The notes under the pieces: generated by a model
The model's input: the letters and a program-made list of their open reading frames with translations, nothing else
Told to the model about the DNA's origin: nothing
Database searches by the model: none
Part shown: in pieces, positions 1 through 8,299 of the stretch
How the letters are laid out: each line of letters opens with the position of its first letter
Position numbering within the stretch: the first letter of the stretch is position 1
Assembly: GCA_002332905.1 (NCBI GenBank)
Contig: DDAM01000041.1
Location: 42,595 to 106,594, forward strand
Length of the DNA stretch: 64,000 nt
Direction of reading: 5' to 3'
DNA from: Firmicutes bacterium UBA2058
GTDB taxonomy: Bacteria; Bacillota; Clostridia; Tissierellales; Sedimentibacteraceae
Made by a program: the position numbers and the translations under genes

Positions 1-18
1 CTTTCCTATTAGATAAAT

Positions 19-62
19 GAAGAATCGGAACGATTCTTCCATAGAGTGAGCGTAGTTCACTT
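19..62 (-). repeat. Interspersed hairpin repeat, reverse orientation
   Basis: A perfect 9-bp stem with a 3-nt loop (19-39) is followed by catagagtga and a second short hairpin (about 46-60). Read on the minus strand this gives the same order as the copies at 28450 and 33267: a gagtgaa-type hairpin, then tatgg, then a gaagaatc-type hairpin. This is the only copy I see in the opposite orientation, which argues that the element is interspersed and not simply part of a leader. Function unknown. Confidence 0.6.
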
Positions 63-100
63 TTTTATGTAAAATATATGCAAAAATTTTCAGGATGTTG

Positions 101-129
101 TTGACAAAAAATTGGTAAAATGATATTGT
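101..129 (+). promoter_or_regulatory. Sigma-A type promoter for hypB operon
   Basis: TTGACA at 101-106 is separated by 17 bp from TATTGT at 124-129. It lies about 70 bp upstream of hypB and is the best -35/-10 pair before this gene group. It is followed directly by a palindrome at 139-158. Confidence 0.65.
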
Positions 130-138
130 TAAATTAAT

Positions 139-158
139 AACATAACAAGCGTTATGTT
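139..158. promoter_or_regulatory. Palindromic operator candidate
   Basis: AACATAAC-AAGC-GTTATGTT is a perfect 8-bp inverted repeat starting 9 bp after the -10 box at 124-129, where a bound repressor would block transcription. Its size and symmetry suit a TetR-family regulator, and such a gene ends this group (5081). The link to that regulator is an inference. Confidence 0.5.
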
Positions 159-199
159 TAGTAATTTAATAAATATAAAAACATAGGAGGTTAGGTGGT

Positions 200-871
200 A
201 TGAATGAATTTAAGGTTCTAGAAATTAAGCAAAGTGTTTTTGAGGATAATGATAAACAAGCTAATTTGCTTAGAGAAGAGTTAAAAAAAGATAAAACCTT
301 TTTATTGAATTTAATGTCATCACCGGGTTCTGGAAAAACAACAACTGTTTTAAAAACAATTAAGGCGCTAGAAAATGAAATGAAAATTGGAGTACTAGAG
401 GCAGATATTGACTCCGATGTTGATGCTAGAGCTGTAGCTAAAACTAATGCAAAGGTAATTCAATTGCATACAGGTGGAATGTGTCATCTTGATGCAGATA
501 TGACTAGACAAGGGTTAGAAGGCCTTAAGATAGACGGAATTGATTTTGTAATTTTAGAGAATGTAGGAAACTTAGTATGCCCTGCGGAATTTGATACAGG
601 TGCTTCTAAGAATATTATGATTTTGAGTGTTCCAGAAGGAGATGATAAACCTCTAAAATATCCTTTAATGTTTTCAATTGTTGATGTTTTATTAATTAAC
701 AAGATAGATGCAATGGAATATTTTGATTTTGATTTAAAAGCTGTTGAAGAACGTGCAAAGAAAATAAATCCAAATATTAAAATCATACCTATTTCAGCAA
801 AAACAGGTGAAGGTATGGATAAATGGTTTGAATGGGTACGCAATGAGGTTAAGAATTGGAATCAAATTTAG
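200..871 (+). CDS. hypB: HypB-like nickel-insertion GTPase
   Basis: SIMIBI-class GTPase that normally delivers Ni to NiFe hydrogenase together with HypA. Visible features are a P-loop at residues 40-48 (SSPGSGKTT), the metal-site pair C95-H96 in GGMCHLDA, C127 in NLVCPAE, and the guanine-specificity motif NKID at 167-170. It has no N-terminal CxxCGC or His-rich tail. The ATG at 200 follows aggaggt, and the stop lies 9 bp before the next gene. No hydrogenase structural genes or other hyp genes are visible in the window, so the nickel client is unknown. Length (223 aa) is normal for the family. Confidence 0.9.
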   Translation: MNEFKVLEIKQSVFEDNDKQANLLREELKKDKTFLLNLMSSPGSGKTTTVLKTIKALENEMKIGVLEADIDSDVDARAVAKTNAKVIQLHTGGMCHLDADMTRQGLEGLKIDGIDFVILENVGNLVCPAEFDTGASKNIMILSVPEGDDKPLKYPLMFSIVDVLLINKIDAMEYFDFDLKAVEERAKKINPNIKIIPISAKTGEGMDKWFEWVRNEVKNWNQI

Positions 872-880
872 GAGGATAAC

Positions 881-3562
881 ATGGCAAAACAAAAAGTACT
901 AGAGCTTGCCAATAAAATTGGCAGAAAAAAGATGGGTTCGAAAAATGCTATTACAGAAAATGACCCAGAATATAAAATACTAGAGCCTGTTGTTTCTGAT
1001 GAAATGGCAGAAGTAGCTATGTTTTTAGAGTTCCGTCAACCGCAAAGTGCTGAAGAAATATCAAAAAAATGTGGAAAATCTCTTGAAAAAACAAAAGAGC
1101 TTTTATGGAGATTGGCTGTTGATGGTGTAAGTTTTATATCTGAAATTGACGGAGTAGACAAGTATTGGCATGATACATGGGTTCCCGGAATTATGGAAAT
1201 GATGGTTAACAATAAGGAAAATGTAAAGAAATATCCGCAAATTGCAGAAGCCTTTGAGGCATACGGGAGAAAAAGAGGACCTGCAACAGCTGGTAACTTC
1301 CCTGTTGGCATAGGACTAATGCGTGTTATTCCAATAGAAAAATCTATTGAGGGTGAATCAAGACGAGCTTCCTATGAGGAAGTATCTATGTATTTATATG
1401 ATAATGAGATTTTTTCTGTTTCTGATTGCTCCTGCAGAACAGCAAGAGAAGTTATGGGGGAAGGTTGCGGGCATCTAAAGGAAGATATGTGTATTCAAAT
1501 GGGCCATGCTGCTGAATACTATATCCGTACAGGAAGAGGCAGAAAAATAACCAGAGATGAAGCATTTGAAATTATTAAAAGAGCTGAAGAAAACGGATTA
1601 GTACATCAAATACCTAATACAGACGGAAATGGTAAAACACATGCAATATGTAACTGCTGTGGCTGCTCATGCTTGTCTTTGAGAACTGCTGAAATGTTTT
1701 TAAATCCAGATATGGTTCGTTCAAACTATGTATCTAAGGTAGACAAAACAAAGTGTGTTGGCTGTGGTGAATGTGTTGATGGTTGTCAATTAAATGCATT
1801 GAAATTAGGTCAAAAGCTATGCAGTAAAACTCCTATAGAGGAACCAAAAAGAGTAGATTTTCCATCGGACACAGAGTGGGGACCAGAATATTGGAATCCT
1901 GACTATAGATATAATAGAAAAGAAGTTCTTGATTCAGGAACTGCTCCATGTAGAACAGAATGTCCAGCACATATTGCTATTCCAGGGTATATTAAACTTG
2001 CATCCCTTGGTAGATATACTGAAGCATTAGAGCTAATTAAGCAAGAAAATCCATTCCCAGCTGTATGTGGTCGTATATGCCCAAGAAAATGTGAATCTGC
2101 ATGTACCAGAGGTGATGTAGATGATCCAATTGCTATTGATGATATTAAAAAATTTATAGCAGAGCAGGATTTAAATATTGATAAACGCTATATCCCTAAG
2201 CTAAGACATGAGTATGGAAAGAAAATTGCTGTAATTGGGGCTGGTCCTGCAGGGTTATCATGTGCATATTTTTTATCTATTGATGGATACAAGGTTACAG
2301 TATTTGAAAAGCAAAATACGCTAGGTGGCATGTTGACTCTTGGAATACCATCCTTTAGGTTAGAAAAAAATGTAGTAAATGCAGAAATAGATATATTAAA
2401 AGAACTAGGTGTTGAATTTAAAACTGGTATTGAGGTAGGTAAGGATATAACACTTGATACTTTAAGAAATGAAGGGTATAAAGCATTTTATATAGCAATT
2501 GGTGCTCAAGCAGGAAGAAAACTCAATATTGAGGGAGAAAATGCAGAGGGTGTAATGACAGGAGTTGATTTCTTACGTGATGTTAATTTAGGTAATCACT
2601 CTAAACTTGAAGGTAATGTAGTAGTTATAGGTGGAGGTAATGTTGCTATAGATGTAGCTCGTGCCGCTACAAGGGTAGGAGCTACAGGTGTTAATATGTT
2701 CTGTCTTGAAAATCGTAATGAAATGCCAGCACTTGAAGAAGAAATAGAGGAAGCATTAGAAGAAAATATAGCTATTAATAACTCTTGGGGACCTAAGCGC
2801 ATTGTTTCTGAAAATGGTCGTGTTATAGGGGTTGAGTTTAAAAAATGTATTTCTGTATTTGATAAAGATGGTAGATTTAATCCAACTTATGATGAAAATG
2901 GAACTATAATAGTTGAAGCAAATCATGTTTTGATTTCTGTTGGTCAGGCTATAGATTTGGGCGGGTTGGTTGAAGGTAGTAAAATAGAGTTAAATCCAAA
3001 CAAAACTATAAAGACAGATTCATTTACTTTCCAAACTGGTGAGTCAGATGTATTTGCTGGAGGGGATGTTGTAACAGGGCCTAAATTTGCTATAGATGCT
3101 ATTGCTTTAGGTAAACAAGGTGCTATTTCAATACATAGATATGTTCAGCCAGGACAGAGTTTGACTATAGGTCGTAGTAAAAGAGAATTTAAATCACTTG
3201 ACAAAAACAACGTTGACTTTAGTGGATATGACCAAATGCCAAGGCAAAAAGCATCAAATGACAATGAAATTAAAGAAAAGATATCATTCAAGGATATTCG
3301 TGGACTGTTGACTGAAGAGCAGATTAAAAAAGAAACTGAACGTTGCCTAAGCTGCGGTGCTACAGTTGTAGATGAATTTTTATGTGTTGGATGTGGAGTT
3401 TGTACTACTAAGTGCAAATTTGACGCAATTTCACTAGTTAGAAAATATGACGGTGCTGGTGCAGCATTCTTAGATATGAAGCCTATAGTAATTAGAAATG
3501 TAATAAAACGAAAAGGAAGAATAGTTGTTAAAAAGGCAAAAAAATTGTTGGGTTTTAAATAA
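881..3562 (+). CDS. Fused Fe-S / GltD-like FAD-NAD(P) oxidoreductase
   Basis: An 893-aa multidomain redox protein. Residues about 1-110 hold a helical, winged-helix-like region. About 180-305 is Cys-rich, with CSCRTAREV, CNCCGCSC and a ferredoxin motif CVGCGECVDGC. From about 355 it resembles the small subunit of glutamate synthase: an N-terminal Fe-S part (CGRICPRKCESAC near 397), an FAD-binding GAGPAGLSC near 452 and a second Rossmann motif GGGNVAIDVA near 588. A last ferredoxin-like segment (CLSCG and CVGCGVCTTKC) starts near 822. It sits between hypB and hypA with 9- and 15-bp gaps, so it is co-transcribed with nickel chaperones. Probably a cytosolic NAD(P)H-linked electron-transfer enzyme; the electron acceptor is unknown. 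Confidence 0.8.
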   Translation: MAKQKVLELANKIGRKKMGSKNAITENDPEYKILEPVVSDEMAEVAMFLEFRQPQSAEEISKKCGKSLEKTKELLWRLAVDGVSFISEIDGVDKYWHDTWVPGIMEMMVNNKENVKKYPQIAEAFEAYGRKRGPATAGNFPVGIGLMRVIPIEKSIEGESRRASYEEVSMYLYDNEIFSVSDCSCRTAREVMGEGCGHLKEDMCIQMGHAAEYYIRTGRGRKITRDEAFEIIKRAEENGLVHQIPNTDGNGKTHAICNCCGCSCLSLRTAEMFLNPDMVRSNYVSKVDKTKCVGCGECVDGCQLNALKLGQKLCSKTPIEEPKRVDFPSDTEWGPEYWNPDYRYNRKEVLDSGTAPCRTECPAHIAIPGYIKLASLGRYTEALELIKQENPFPAVCGRICPRKCESACTRGDVDDPIAIDDIKKFIAEQDLNIDKRYIPKLRHEYGKKIAVIGAGPAGLSCAYFLSIDGYKVTVFEKQNTLGGMLTLGIPSFRLEKNVVNAEIDILKELGVEFKTGIEVGKDITLDTLRNEGYKAFYIAIGAQAGRKLNIEGENAEGVMTGVDFLRDVNLGNHSKLEGNVVVIGGGNVAIDVARAATRVGATGVNMFCLENRNEMPALEEEIEEALEENIAINNSWGPKRIVSENGRVIGVEFKKCISVFDKDGRFNPTYDENGTIIVEANHVLISVGQAIDLGGLVEGSKIELNPNKTIKTDSFTFQTGESDVFAGGDVVTGPKFAIDAIALGKQGAISIHRYVQPGQSLTIGRSKREFKSLDKNNVDFSGYDQMPRQKASNDNEIKEKISFKDIRGLLTEEQIKKETERCLSCGATVVDEFLCVGCGVCTTKCKFDAISLVRKYDGAGAAFLDMKPIVIRNVIKRKGRIVVKKAKKLLGFK

Positions 3563-3577
3563 GGACGGTAAAATTTT

Positions 3578-3919
3578 ATGCATGAGCTAGGTATAATGAT
3601 TGAAGTTGTAAAGACAGTAGAAAATTTTGCTAAAAATAATGGAGTTACAAAAATAGATACTTTAGTTCTTCAAATTGGAGAATTAGCTCCAGTAGTACCA
3701 AGATATATTGAGGCTTGTTATCCAGCTGCAATTGATAACACAATTTTGCAAGATACCAAGCTAAAAATTGAGGTAACACCGGGTAATGGTATATGTAAGC
3801 ATTGCAACAAGGTTTTTAATATAATTGAAAATAACAAGAAATGTCCTAAATGCGGAAGCAGTAGATTTGATTTGTTATGTGGAAGAGAGTTTATGATTAA
3901 AGAAATAGTTGCATGCTAA
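3578..3919 (+). CDS. hypA: HypA-like nickel metallochaperone
   Basis: A 113-aa protein with the family hallmarks: an N-terminal MHE (His2 is the nickel ligand in HypA proteins) and a zinc-binding loop with C73, C76, C89 and C92 (CKHC and CPKC). The C-terminal GREFMIKEI strand also matches HypA. HypA hands nickel to HypB or the target enzyme. It lies 15 bp after the oxidoreductase gene. Finding hypA and hypB on either side of a redox protein without hydrogenase genes is unusual. Confidence 0.9.
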   Translation: MHELGIMIEVVKTVENFAKNNGVTKIDTLVLQIGELAPVVPRYIEACYPAAIDNTILQDTKLKIEVTPGNGICKHCNKVFNIIENNKKCPKCGSSRFDLLCGREFMIKEIVAC

Positions 3920-3959
3920 AAATATTTATACAAAAAAGCCTTATAGAAGGAGGGGTTTT

Positions 3960-4949
3960 ATGTTTACTTTTAATTATGCAGAAGGTGCAACACTTTTTTC
4001 AGCATGGGGAATGTGGTTTGTAATCTTTGCAGGTTTATTTGTATTTAATGAATTCGCTAGAAGGTGGAAATGGGCAGGATTTTTTTCTTTTGCTATTTTG
4101 CCTATAGTTTTAACTATAATATGGGCAACTGTGCTTAAGGATGTAACGTATACAGACTGGTTCCATCTTGCTAAGGTATATTCTGCAACAGCAGGATGTA
4201 TTGGTTTTTGGTGTATAAGGCACCTTGAAAGAAAAGATAGGTTAACTGGAGAGGTTAAGTGGAGACTTGCAGATAATAAGATTGCTCTTTGTTTTCCTCC
4301 ATTGATACTAGCTATTAACATATTAGAAGCAGTGGCTAGAGATATTGAGGTTGGAGCATCATTTTGGTTAATTAATTCTGGTGCAATAGAAGGTGAAGTA
4401 ATAGGTGTAATGGGTGGACCATGGAACTTTATGAATGCAACAGCAGGTATACTTAATATTATAACAATAACCGGTTGGTTTGGTATTGTTATTCGTAAAC
4501 AAACACAAAAGGATAAAAGTAGGGATATGCTATGGCCGGATATGTTATGGTTTTGGATTATAGCTTATGATTTATGGAATTTTACTTATACATACAACTG
4601 TATACCTACTCATTCATGGTATGCTGGATTTGCACTTTTACTAGCACCAACGCTATGTGCATTTACAGTTGGAAAAGGTGCTTGGCTACAGCATAGAGCA
4701 CAAACTCTTGCGATTTGGTGTATGTTTGCACAAACATTTCCCGCATTTCAGGATGTTGGAAAATTTGTTGTAACATCTACTTATAACCCAACCATTTACA
4801 CTGTAATTGGAGTATTAGCTCTTGGAAGTAACGCCTTAGTATTTATTTATATGATTTATAAAATAAGAAAGACAAAGAAAAATCCTTACAAGGGCGAACT
4901 ATATTCAGACAATAAGAGATATAAAGAAGTTGAAGCAATGGCAGAATAA
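3960..4949 (+). CDS. DUF5692-like integral membrane protein
   Basis: A 329-aa, Trp-rich polytopic membrane protein with roughly eight or nine hydrophobic segments and a basic C-terminal tail. I assign it to the DUF5692 family from memory of its overall pattern; its function is unknown. The start at 3960 is chosen because gaaggagggg precedes it at the right distance. A longer reading from 3909 would overlap hypA and lacks a ribosome-binding site. Its place in the hypA/hypB/oxidoreductase group suggests a membrane partner of that redox system. Confidence 0.65.
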   Translation: MFTFNYAEGATLFSAWGMWFVIFAGLFVFNEFARRWKWAGFFSFAILPIVLTIIWATVLKDVTYTDWFHLAKVYSATAGCIGFWCIRHLERKDRLTGEVKWRLADNKIALCFPPLILAINILEAVARDIEVGASFWLINSGAIEGEVIGVMGGPWNFMNATAGILNIITITGWFGIVIRKQTQKDKSRDMLWPDMLWFWIIAYDLWNFTYTYNCIPTHSWYAGFALLLAPTLCAFTVGKGAWLQHRAQTLAIWCMFAQTFPAFQDVGKFVVTSTYNPTIYTVIGVLALGSNALVFIYMIYKIRKTKKNPYKGELYSDNKRYKEVEAMAE

Positions 4950-4973
4950 AATTTGTTGAAATCTGTTATCATT

Positions 4974-5060
4974 CTATGATAAAATATGCGTAGCATATTT
5001 GAAATGTCATATGTCTTGCGTAGCAAGACTATGCGTAGCTGAGACTATGATAAAATAGTT
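4974..5060 (+). repeat. Hairpin repeat, gcgtagc subtype (copy 1)
   Basis: It contains two perfect hairpins with 3-nt gta loops: 8-bp stems at 4982-5000 (aaatatgc/gcatattt) and 7-bp stems at 5013-5029 (gtcttgc/gcaagac). It ends with gagactatgataaaatag. The same arrangement recurs at 5815-5880 with changed bases. It fills most of the gap between the DUF5692-like gene and the TetR gene. Confidence 0.6.
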
Positions 5061-5080
5061 AGGAATAAATTATAAGGAAA

Positions 5081-5695
5081 ATGAATGATATGAGTGAAAT
5101 CAACAAAAGAAAGCAGCGTATTATTGATGCAACAATTGAAGTTTTAAAGGAAAACTCAATTGAAGAAACTACAGTAAGAAAGATTGCAGCAAAGGCAGGG
5201 CTTACAACGGGAGCATTATATCATCATTATAGAAATAAGGATGATATATTATTTGACGTAATTACACAGTCTCTTCAATTTACACATAAAATGGTGGAAG
5301 AAGTAAAGAATGATAAAGTATCCTGTGAGAAAGAAAAATTGCTTGCCAAAATTGTTTCTGAGGTTACTAAAAGACTTTCAAAAGTTGATGAACAAAAACT
5401 TCATATGCTTTTACTTTGCGATGCAATTGCTAGAAATAGAGAGATAATAGATAAGTATCAGATAAATTATTCTGAAATTATAACAAATACTGGAAATTTA
5501 TTTACAAATGCTTTTGGAATAGAAAATAACGAATATAAAAATGCAGTTGCATCTATATTAATAGCTGCCATAGATGGACTCGCTATGCAACAAGCACTAG
5601 GGGTTTTACCAAAAGAACAAGAAAAAATGATAGAAATTTTTAATACATTTTTTGTTGAAAGCATACCATTGTTTCTGAAAAACAATATGAAGTAA
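5081..5695 (+). CDS. TetR-family transcriptional regulator
   Basis: A 204-aa protein with a typical TetR N-terminus: a helix-turn-helix at about residues 25-50 (TTVRKIAAKAGLTTGALYHH, then RNKDDIL) followed by an all-helical ligand/dimerisation domain. It follows the hypB-to-DUF5692 genes on the same strand, after a hairpin repeat. It is the likely local repressor, and the palindrome at 139-158 is a plausible target. ATGs at 5081 and 5090 are both possible; aagga upstream favours 5081. The ligand is unknown. Confidence 0.85.
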   Translation: MNDMSEINKRKQRIIDATIEVLKENSIEETTVRKIAAKAGLTTGALYHHYRNKDDILFDVITQSLQFTHKMVEEVKNDKVSCEKEKLLAKIVSEVTKRLSKVDEQKLHMLLLCDAIARNREIIDKYQINYSEIITNTGNLFTNAFGIENNEYKNAVASILIAAIDGLAMQQALGVLPKEQEKMIEIFNTFFVESIPLFLKNNMK

Positions 5696-5721
5696 AAATT
5701 TGAGCTAAATGAGTACATAAT

Positions 5722-5771
5722 AAAGGCACATTAATTATAGTAAAAAACTATATATAATGTGCCTTTTAAAA
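5722..5771 (+). terminator. Rho-independent terminator after tetR
   Basis: The inverted repeat aaggcacatta ... taatgtgcctt is followed by a short T/A run. It separates the hypB-tetR group from the two-component genes. Confidence 0.6.
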
Positions 5772-5814
5772 TATATTTATTAATAATATTAGAATAATTT
5801 TACGATGAAGTCTA

Positions 5815-5880
5815 GACTATGATATAATATGCATAGCATATTTAAAATGGCTCAGCTTGCTGAGACTATGATATAATAAC
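5815..5880 (+). repeat. Hairpin repeat, gcatagc subtype (copy 2)
   Basis: The hairpin at 5826-5842 (aatatgc-ata-gcatatt) and a second at 5851-5864 (ctcagc-tt-gctgag) are followed by actatgatataata. Flanks and order match the copy at 4974-5060, while the second stem has an unrelated sequence that still pairs. It lies just upstream of the response regulator gene. Confidence 0.6.
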
Positions 5881-5930
5881 TATTGAATAGTTTAATGTAG
5901 GTATATTAAAATTATCAATTGGAGAACTTT

Positions 5931-6605
5931 ATGATAAATATTTTGATTGTAGAAGATGATTTCACTTTAAGTAATGGAATAAGGCTTGCTTTAAAAAGTG
6001 ATGACTATAGCATTGAACAGGCATATGATATAAAAACTGCATACGAAAAAATTAGTTGCAACCCATTTGATTTAATAATATTGGATATTAATCTGCCAGA
6101 TGGAAATGGACTTGAACTACTAGCTAAAATAAAGAAGCATTTTCAGATTCCGGTTATAATTTTAACTGCCAATAATTTAGAAATTGATATTGTAACAGGT
6201 CTTGAGATGGGGGCAGATGATTATATCACAAAGCCATTTAGTCTTATGGTTTTAAGAGCAAGAGTAAATACGCAATTAAGAAAGACAGTAACAAAAACAT
6301 TCTGCGTGCAAATTGATAGCTATTTATTCAATTTTGATGCTATGGAATTTAAGAAAAATAACAGTATCATAGAACTCAGTAAAACTGAACAAAAATTGCT
6401 TAGATTATTAGTTGAGAATAGAGGCAACACTCTAACAAGAGATTATCTAGTTGATAGAATCTGGACAGATGGAGCAGAGTATGTGGATGAAAATGCTTTG
6501 TCAGTAACAGTAAAAAGATTAAGAGATAAGTTAGAGGATATACCATCTAAGCCTACATATATTAAAACAGTCTATGGAATTGGATATACTTGGGCGGTGA
6601 AATAA
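5931..6605 (+). CDS. OmpR-family response regulator
   Basis: A 224-aa regulator with an N-terminal receiver domain (acidic pair E8/D9, phospho-acceptor D52 in LDINLPDGNG, KPF near residue 101) and a C-terminal winged helix ending YIKTVYGIGYTW. The ATG at 5931 is preferred because ggaga lies 6 bp before it; an upstream in-frame TTG at 5919 falls in front of that site. The stop abuts the kinase ATG directly. The context (kinase plus FtsX-type ABC transporter) is that of BceR/VraR-type peptide-antibiotic sensing systems. Likely target: the promoter region before 7616. Confidence 0.9.
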   Translation: MINILIVEDDFTLSNGIRLALKSDDYSIEQAYDIKTAYEKISCNPFDLIILDINLPDGNGLELLAKIKKHFQIPVIILTANNLEIDIVTGLEMGADDYITKPFSLMVLRARVNTQLRKTVTKTFCVQIDSYLFNFDAMEFKKNNSIIELSKTEQKLLRLLVENRGNTLTRDYLVDRIWTDGAEYVDENALSVTVKRLRDKLEDIPSKPTYIKTVYGIGYTWAVK

Positions 6606-7448
6606 ATGAGATTTACAAGTGTTAGAAAAACCATTAAGAATTTAAACAAAATGATTGATAGTGTAATAGATGGTACTTTTAGTGAAGCTACCTTTGATGA
6701 ATCATTATTATCATCACTGGAAGCAAAGCTTAAACGATATCTTTCTCATAGCCATATGACCTCACAAAAACTAGAGGAAGAAAAAAATGTTATCAAATCA
6801 TTAATTTCTGACATATCACATCAAACTAAAACTCCCATTGCAAACATAATGCTATATTCATCTCTTTTAATGGAGCAAGATAATATATCAGATGATACAA
6901 GGAACATGATTGAACAGGTGAACTTACAAAGTCAAAAGCTAGATTTTCTTATAGAGGCTTTAATTACAGCATCAAGATTAGAAACTGGTATTATTAGTGT
7001 AAATCCTATAAAAAACTCAATAAGTGAGCTTGTTGACAATATTTTAATACAAATAGAGTCAAAGAGTAAGGCAAAAAATATAGACATAACAACAAACATA
7101 GAAGAAGGCCATGCAATATTTGACATGAAGTGGACTGTTGAAGCTATATACAATATAGTAGATAATGCTGTAAAGTACACACAAAATGGAGGAAGTGTTA
7201 AAATCATAGCTGTTCCCTACGAGCTTTTTTATCGTATAAATATAATAGATAACGGAATAGGTATTGAGGAGCAGGATTTAAGTAAAATATTTCAAAGATT
7301 TTACCGATCGCAAAATGTTCAGCAAATAGAGGGTGTTGGGATAGGTCTATACCTAACAAGAGAAATAATATCGTCTGAAGGTGGATATATAAAGGTTGCA
7401 TCAAAAATCAATGAAGATACAACATTTTCAGTGTTTTTACCTAAATAA
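6606..7448 (+). CDS. Sensor histidine kinase, no membrane segment
   Basis: A 280-aa kinase with HisKA (H72 in SDISHQTKTP) and HATPase_c domains (DNAVKYT, DNGIGI, GVGIGLYL). The N-terminus is a short helical region with no transmembrane segment. Bce-type kinases sense through their ABC transporter and lack a large sensor domain, but they normally keep two membrane helices; this one appears soluble. It starts directly after the regulator stop codon, so the two are translationally coupled. Confidence 0.88.
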   Translation: MRFTSVRKTIKNLNKMIDSVIDGTFSEATFDESLLSSLEAKLKRYLSHSHMTSQKLEEEKNVIKSLISDISHQTKTPIANIMLYSSLLMEQDNISDDTRNMIEQVNLQSQKLDFLIEALITASRLETGIISVNPIKNSISELVDNILIQIESKSKAKNIDITTNIEEGHAIFDMKWTVEAIYNIVDNAVKYTQNGGSVKIIAVPYELFYRINIIDNGIGIEEQDLSKIFQRFYRSQNVQQIEGVGIGLYLTREIISSEGGYIKVASKINEDTTFSVFLPK

Positions 7449-7453
7449 GATTT

Positions 7454-7530
7454 ACTTCTTTCAATACTGAAAAAGAACTAACTTCTTTCAATACTGAAAA
7501 AGAATAGATTCTTTCAAAAATGAAAGAATC
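7454..7530 (+). repeat. Array of three ttctttca hairpins
   Basis: Two 24-bp direct repeats (7454-7477 and 7481-7504, 27-bp period), each able to fold as ttctttca/tgaaaaagaa, are followed by a perfect 10-bp-stem hairpin (7507-7530, gattctttca-aaaa-tgaaagaatc). It lies between the kinase and the ABC transporter. It could be a set of regulator-binding sites for the transporter promoter or an RNA structure. Confidence 0.6.
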
Positions 7531-7562
7531 TTGAAATAATATAGAAAGATTTTAGTGTTAAT

Positions 7563-7602
7563 ATAGTCTATGTAATAAAAAAATGAACATAGACTATTTT
7601 TA
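7563..7602 (+). terminator. Terminator-like hairpin in ABC transporter leader
   Basis: atagtctatg (7563-7572) pairs perfectly with catagactat (7588-7597) and is followed by a T-rich run up to 7602. The transporter ribosome-binding site (7605-7609) starts directly after it. It may end the kinase transcript or act as an attenuator. Confidence 0.55.
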
Positions 7603-7615
7603 TTGGAGGATTAAA

Positions 7616-8299
7616 ATGATTATTTTACAAACTAAAAATTTGAAAAAATATTATGGTAATGAAGAAAGTATAAAAGTAAAGGCGCTGGATGATATTAATG
7701 TATCAATAGATAGTGGAGAATTTGTTGCAATAGTAGGAACTTCCGGAAGTGGAAAATCAACAATGCTGCATATGCTGGGTGGACTTGATAGACCAACTAG
7801 TGGAAATGTTATAGTAGATAGTAAGGATATTTTTACACTAAAGGATGACGAGCTTACTATATTCAGAAGAAGAAAAATAGGTTTTGTTTTTCAAAATTAT
7901 AATTTAGTACCAGTGTTAAATGTATATGAAAATATTATTTTACCAATAGAACTAGATGGCAATAAGCCTGATAAGGAGTATATAAATACAATAATTAAAA
8001 CTCTAGGGCTTGAAAGTAAACTTGAGAGTCTTCCAAATAACCTTTCTGGAGGACAGCAGCAAAGAGTTGCTATAGCCAGAGCACTTGCAACTAAGCCATC
8101 TATAATTCTTGCTGATGAACCGACTGGAAATTTAGACAGCAAAACAAGCATTGATGTTATGGGACTTTTAAAGGTGACAAGTGAGAGATTTAAGCAGACT
8201 ATTGTAATGATTACACACAATGAAGAAATTGCTCAAATGGCAGATAGAATTATACGAATTGAAGACGGTAAAATCATAGGTGGTGGAAAAAATGCTTAA
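7616..8299 (+). CDS. ABC transporter ATPase, MacB/BceA-like
   Basis: A 227-aa ATPase: Walker A at residues 41-49 (GTSGSGKST), signature LSGGQQQR, Walker B ILADEPTGNLD with the E/TGNLD hallmark of the LolD/MacB/BceA group. The ATG at 7616 is chosen for ggagg 7 bp upstream; an in-frame ATG at 7583 lies inside a hairpin and lacks a ribosome-binding site. It overlaps the permease gene by 8 bp. With the permease it likely detects or removes cell-envelope-active peptides and signals to the kinase. Confidence 0.9.
   Translation: MIILQTKNLKKYYGNEESIKVKALDDINVSIDSGEFVAIVGTSGSGKSTMLHMLGGLDRPTSGNVIVDSKDIFTLKDDELTIFRRRKIGFVFQNYNLVPVLNVYENIILPIELDGNKPDKEYINTIIKTLGLESKLESLPNNLSGGQQQRVAIARALATKPSIILADEPTGNLDSKTSIDVMGLLKVTSERFKQTIVMITHNEEIAQMADRIIRIEDGKIIGGGKNA

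Noticed and set aside
7454..7504. CRISPR-like direct repeats
   Set aside because: Only two repeats with a 3-bp gap and no cas genes; they fold as hairpins and fit regulatory sites better.
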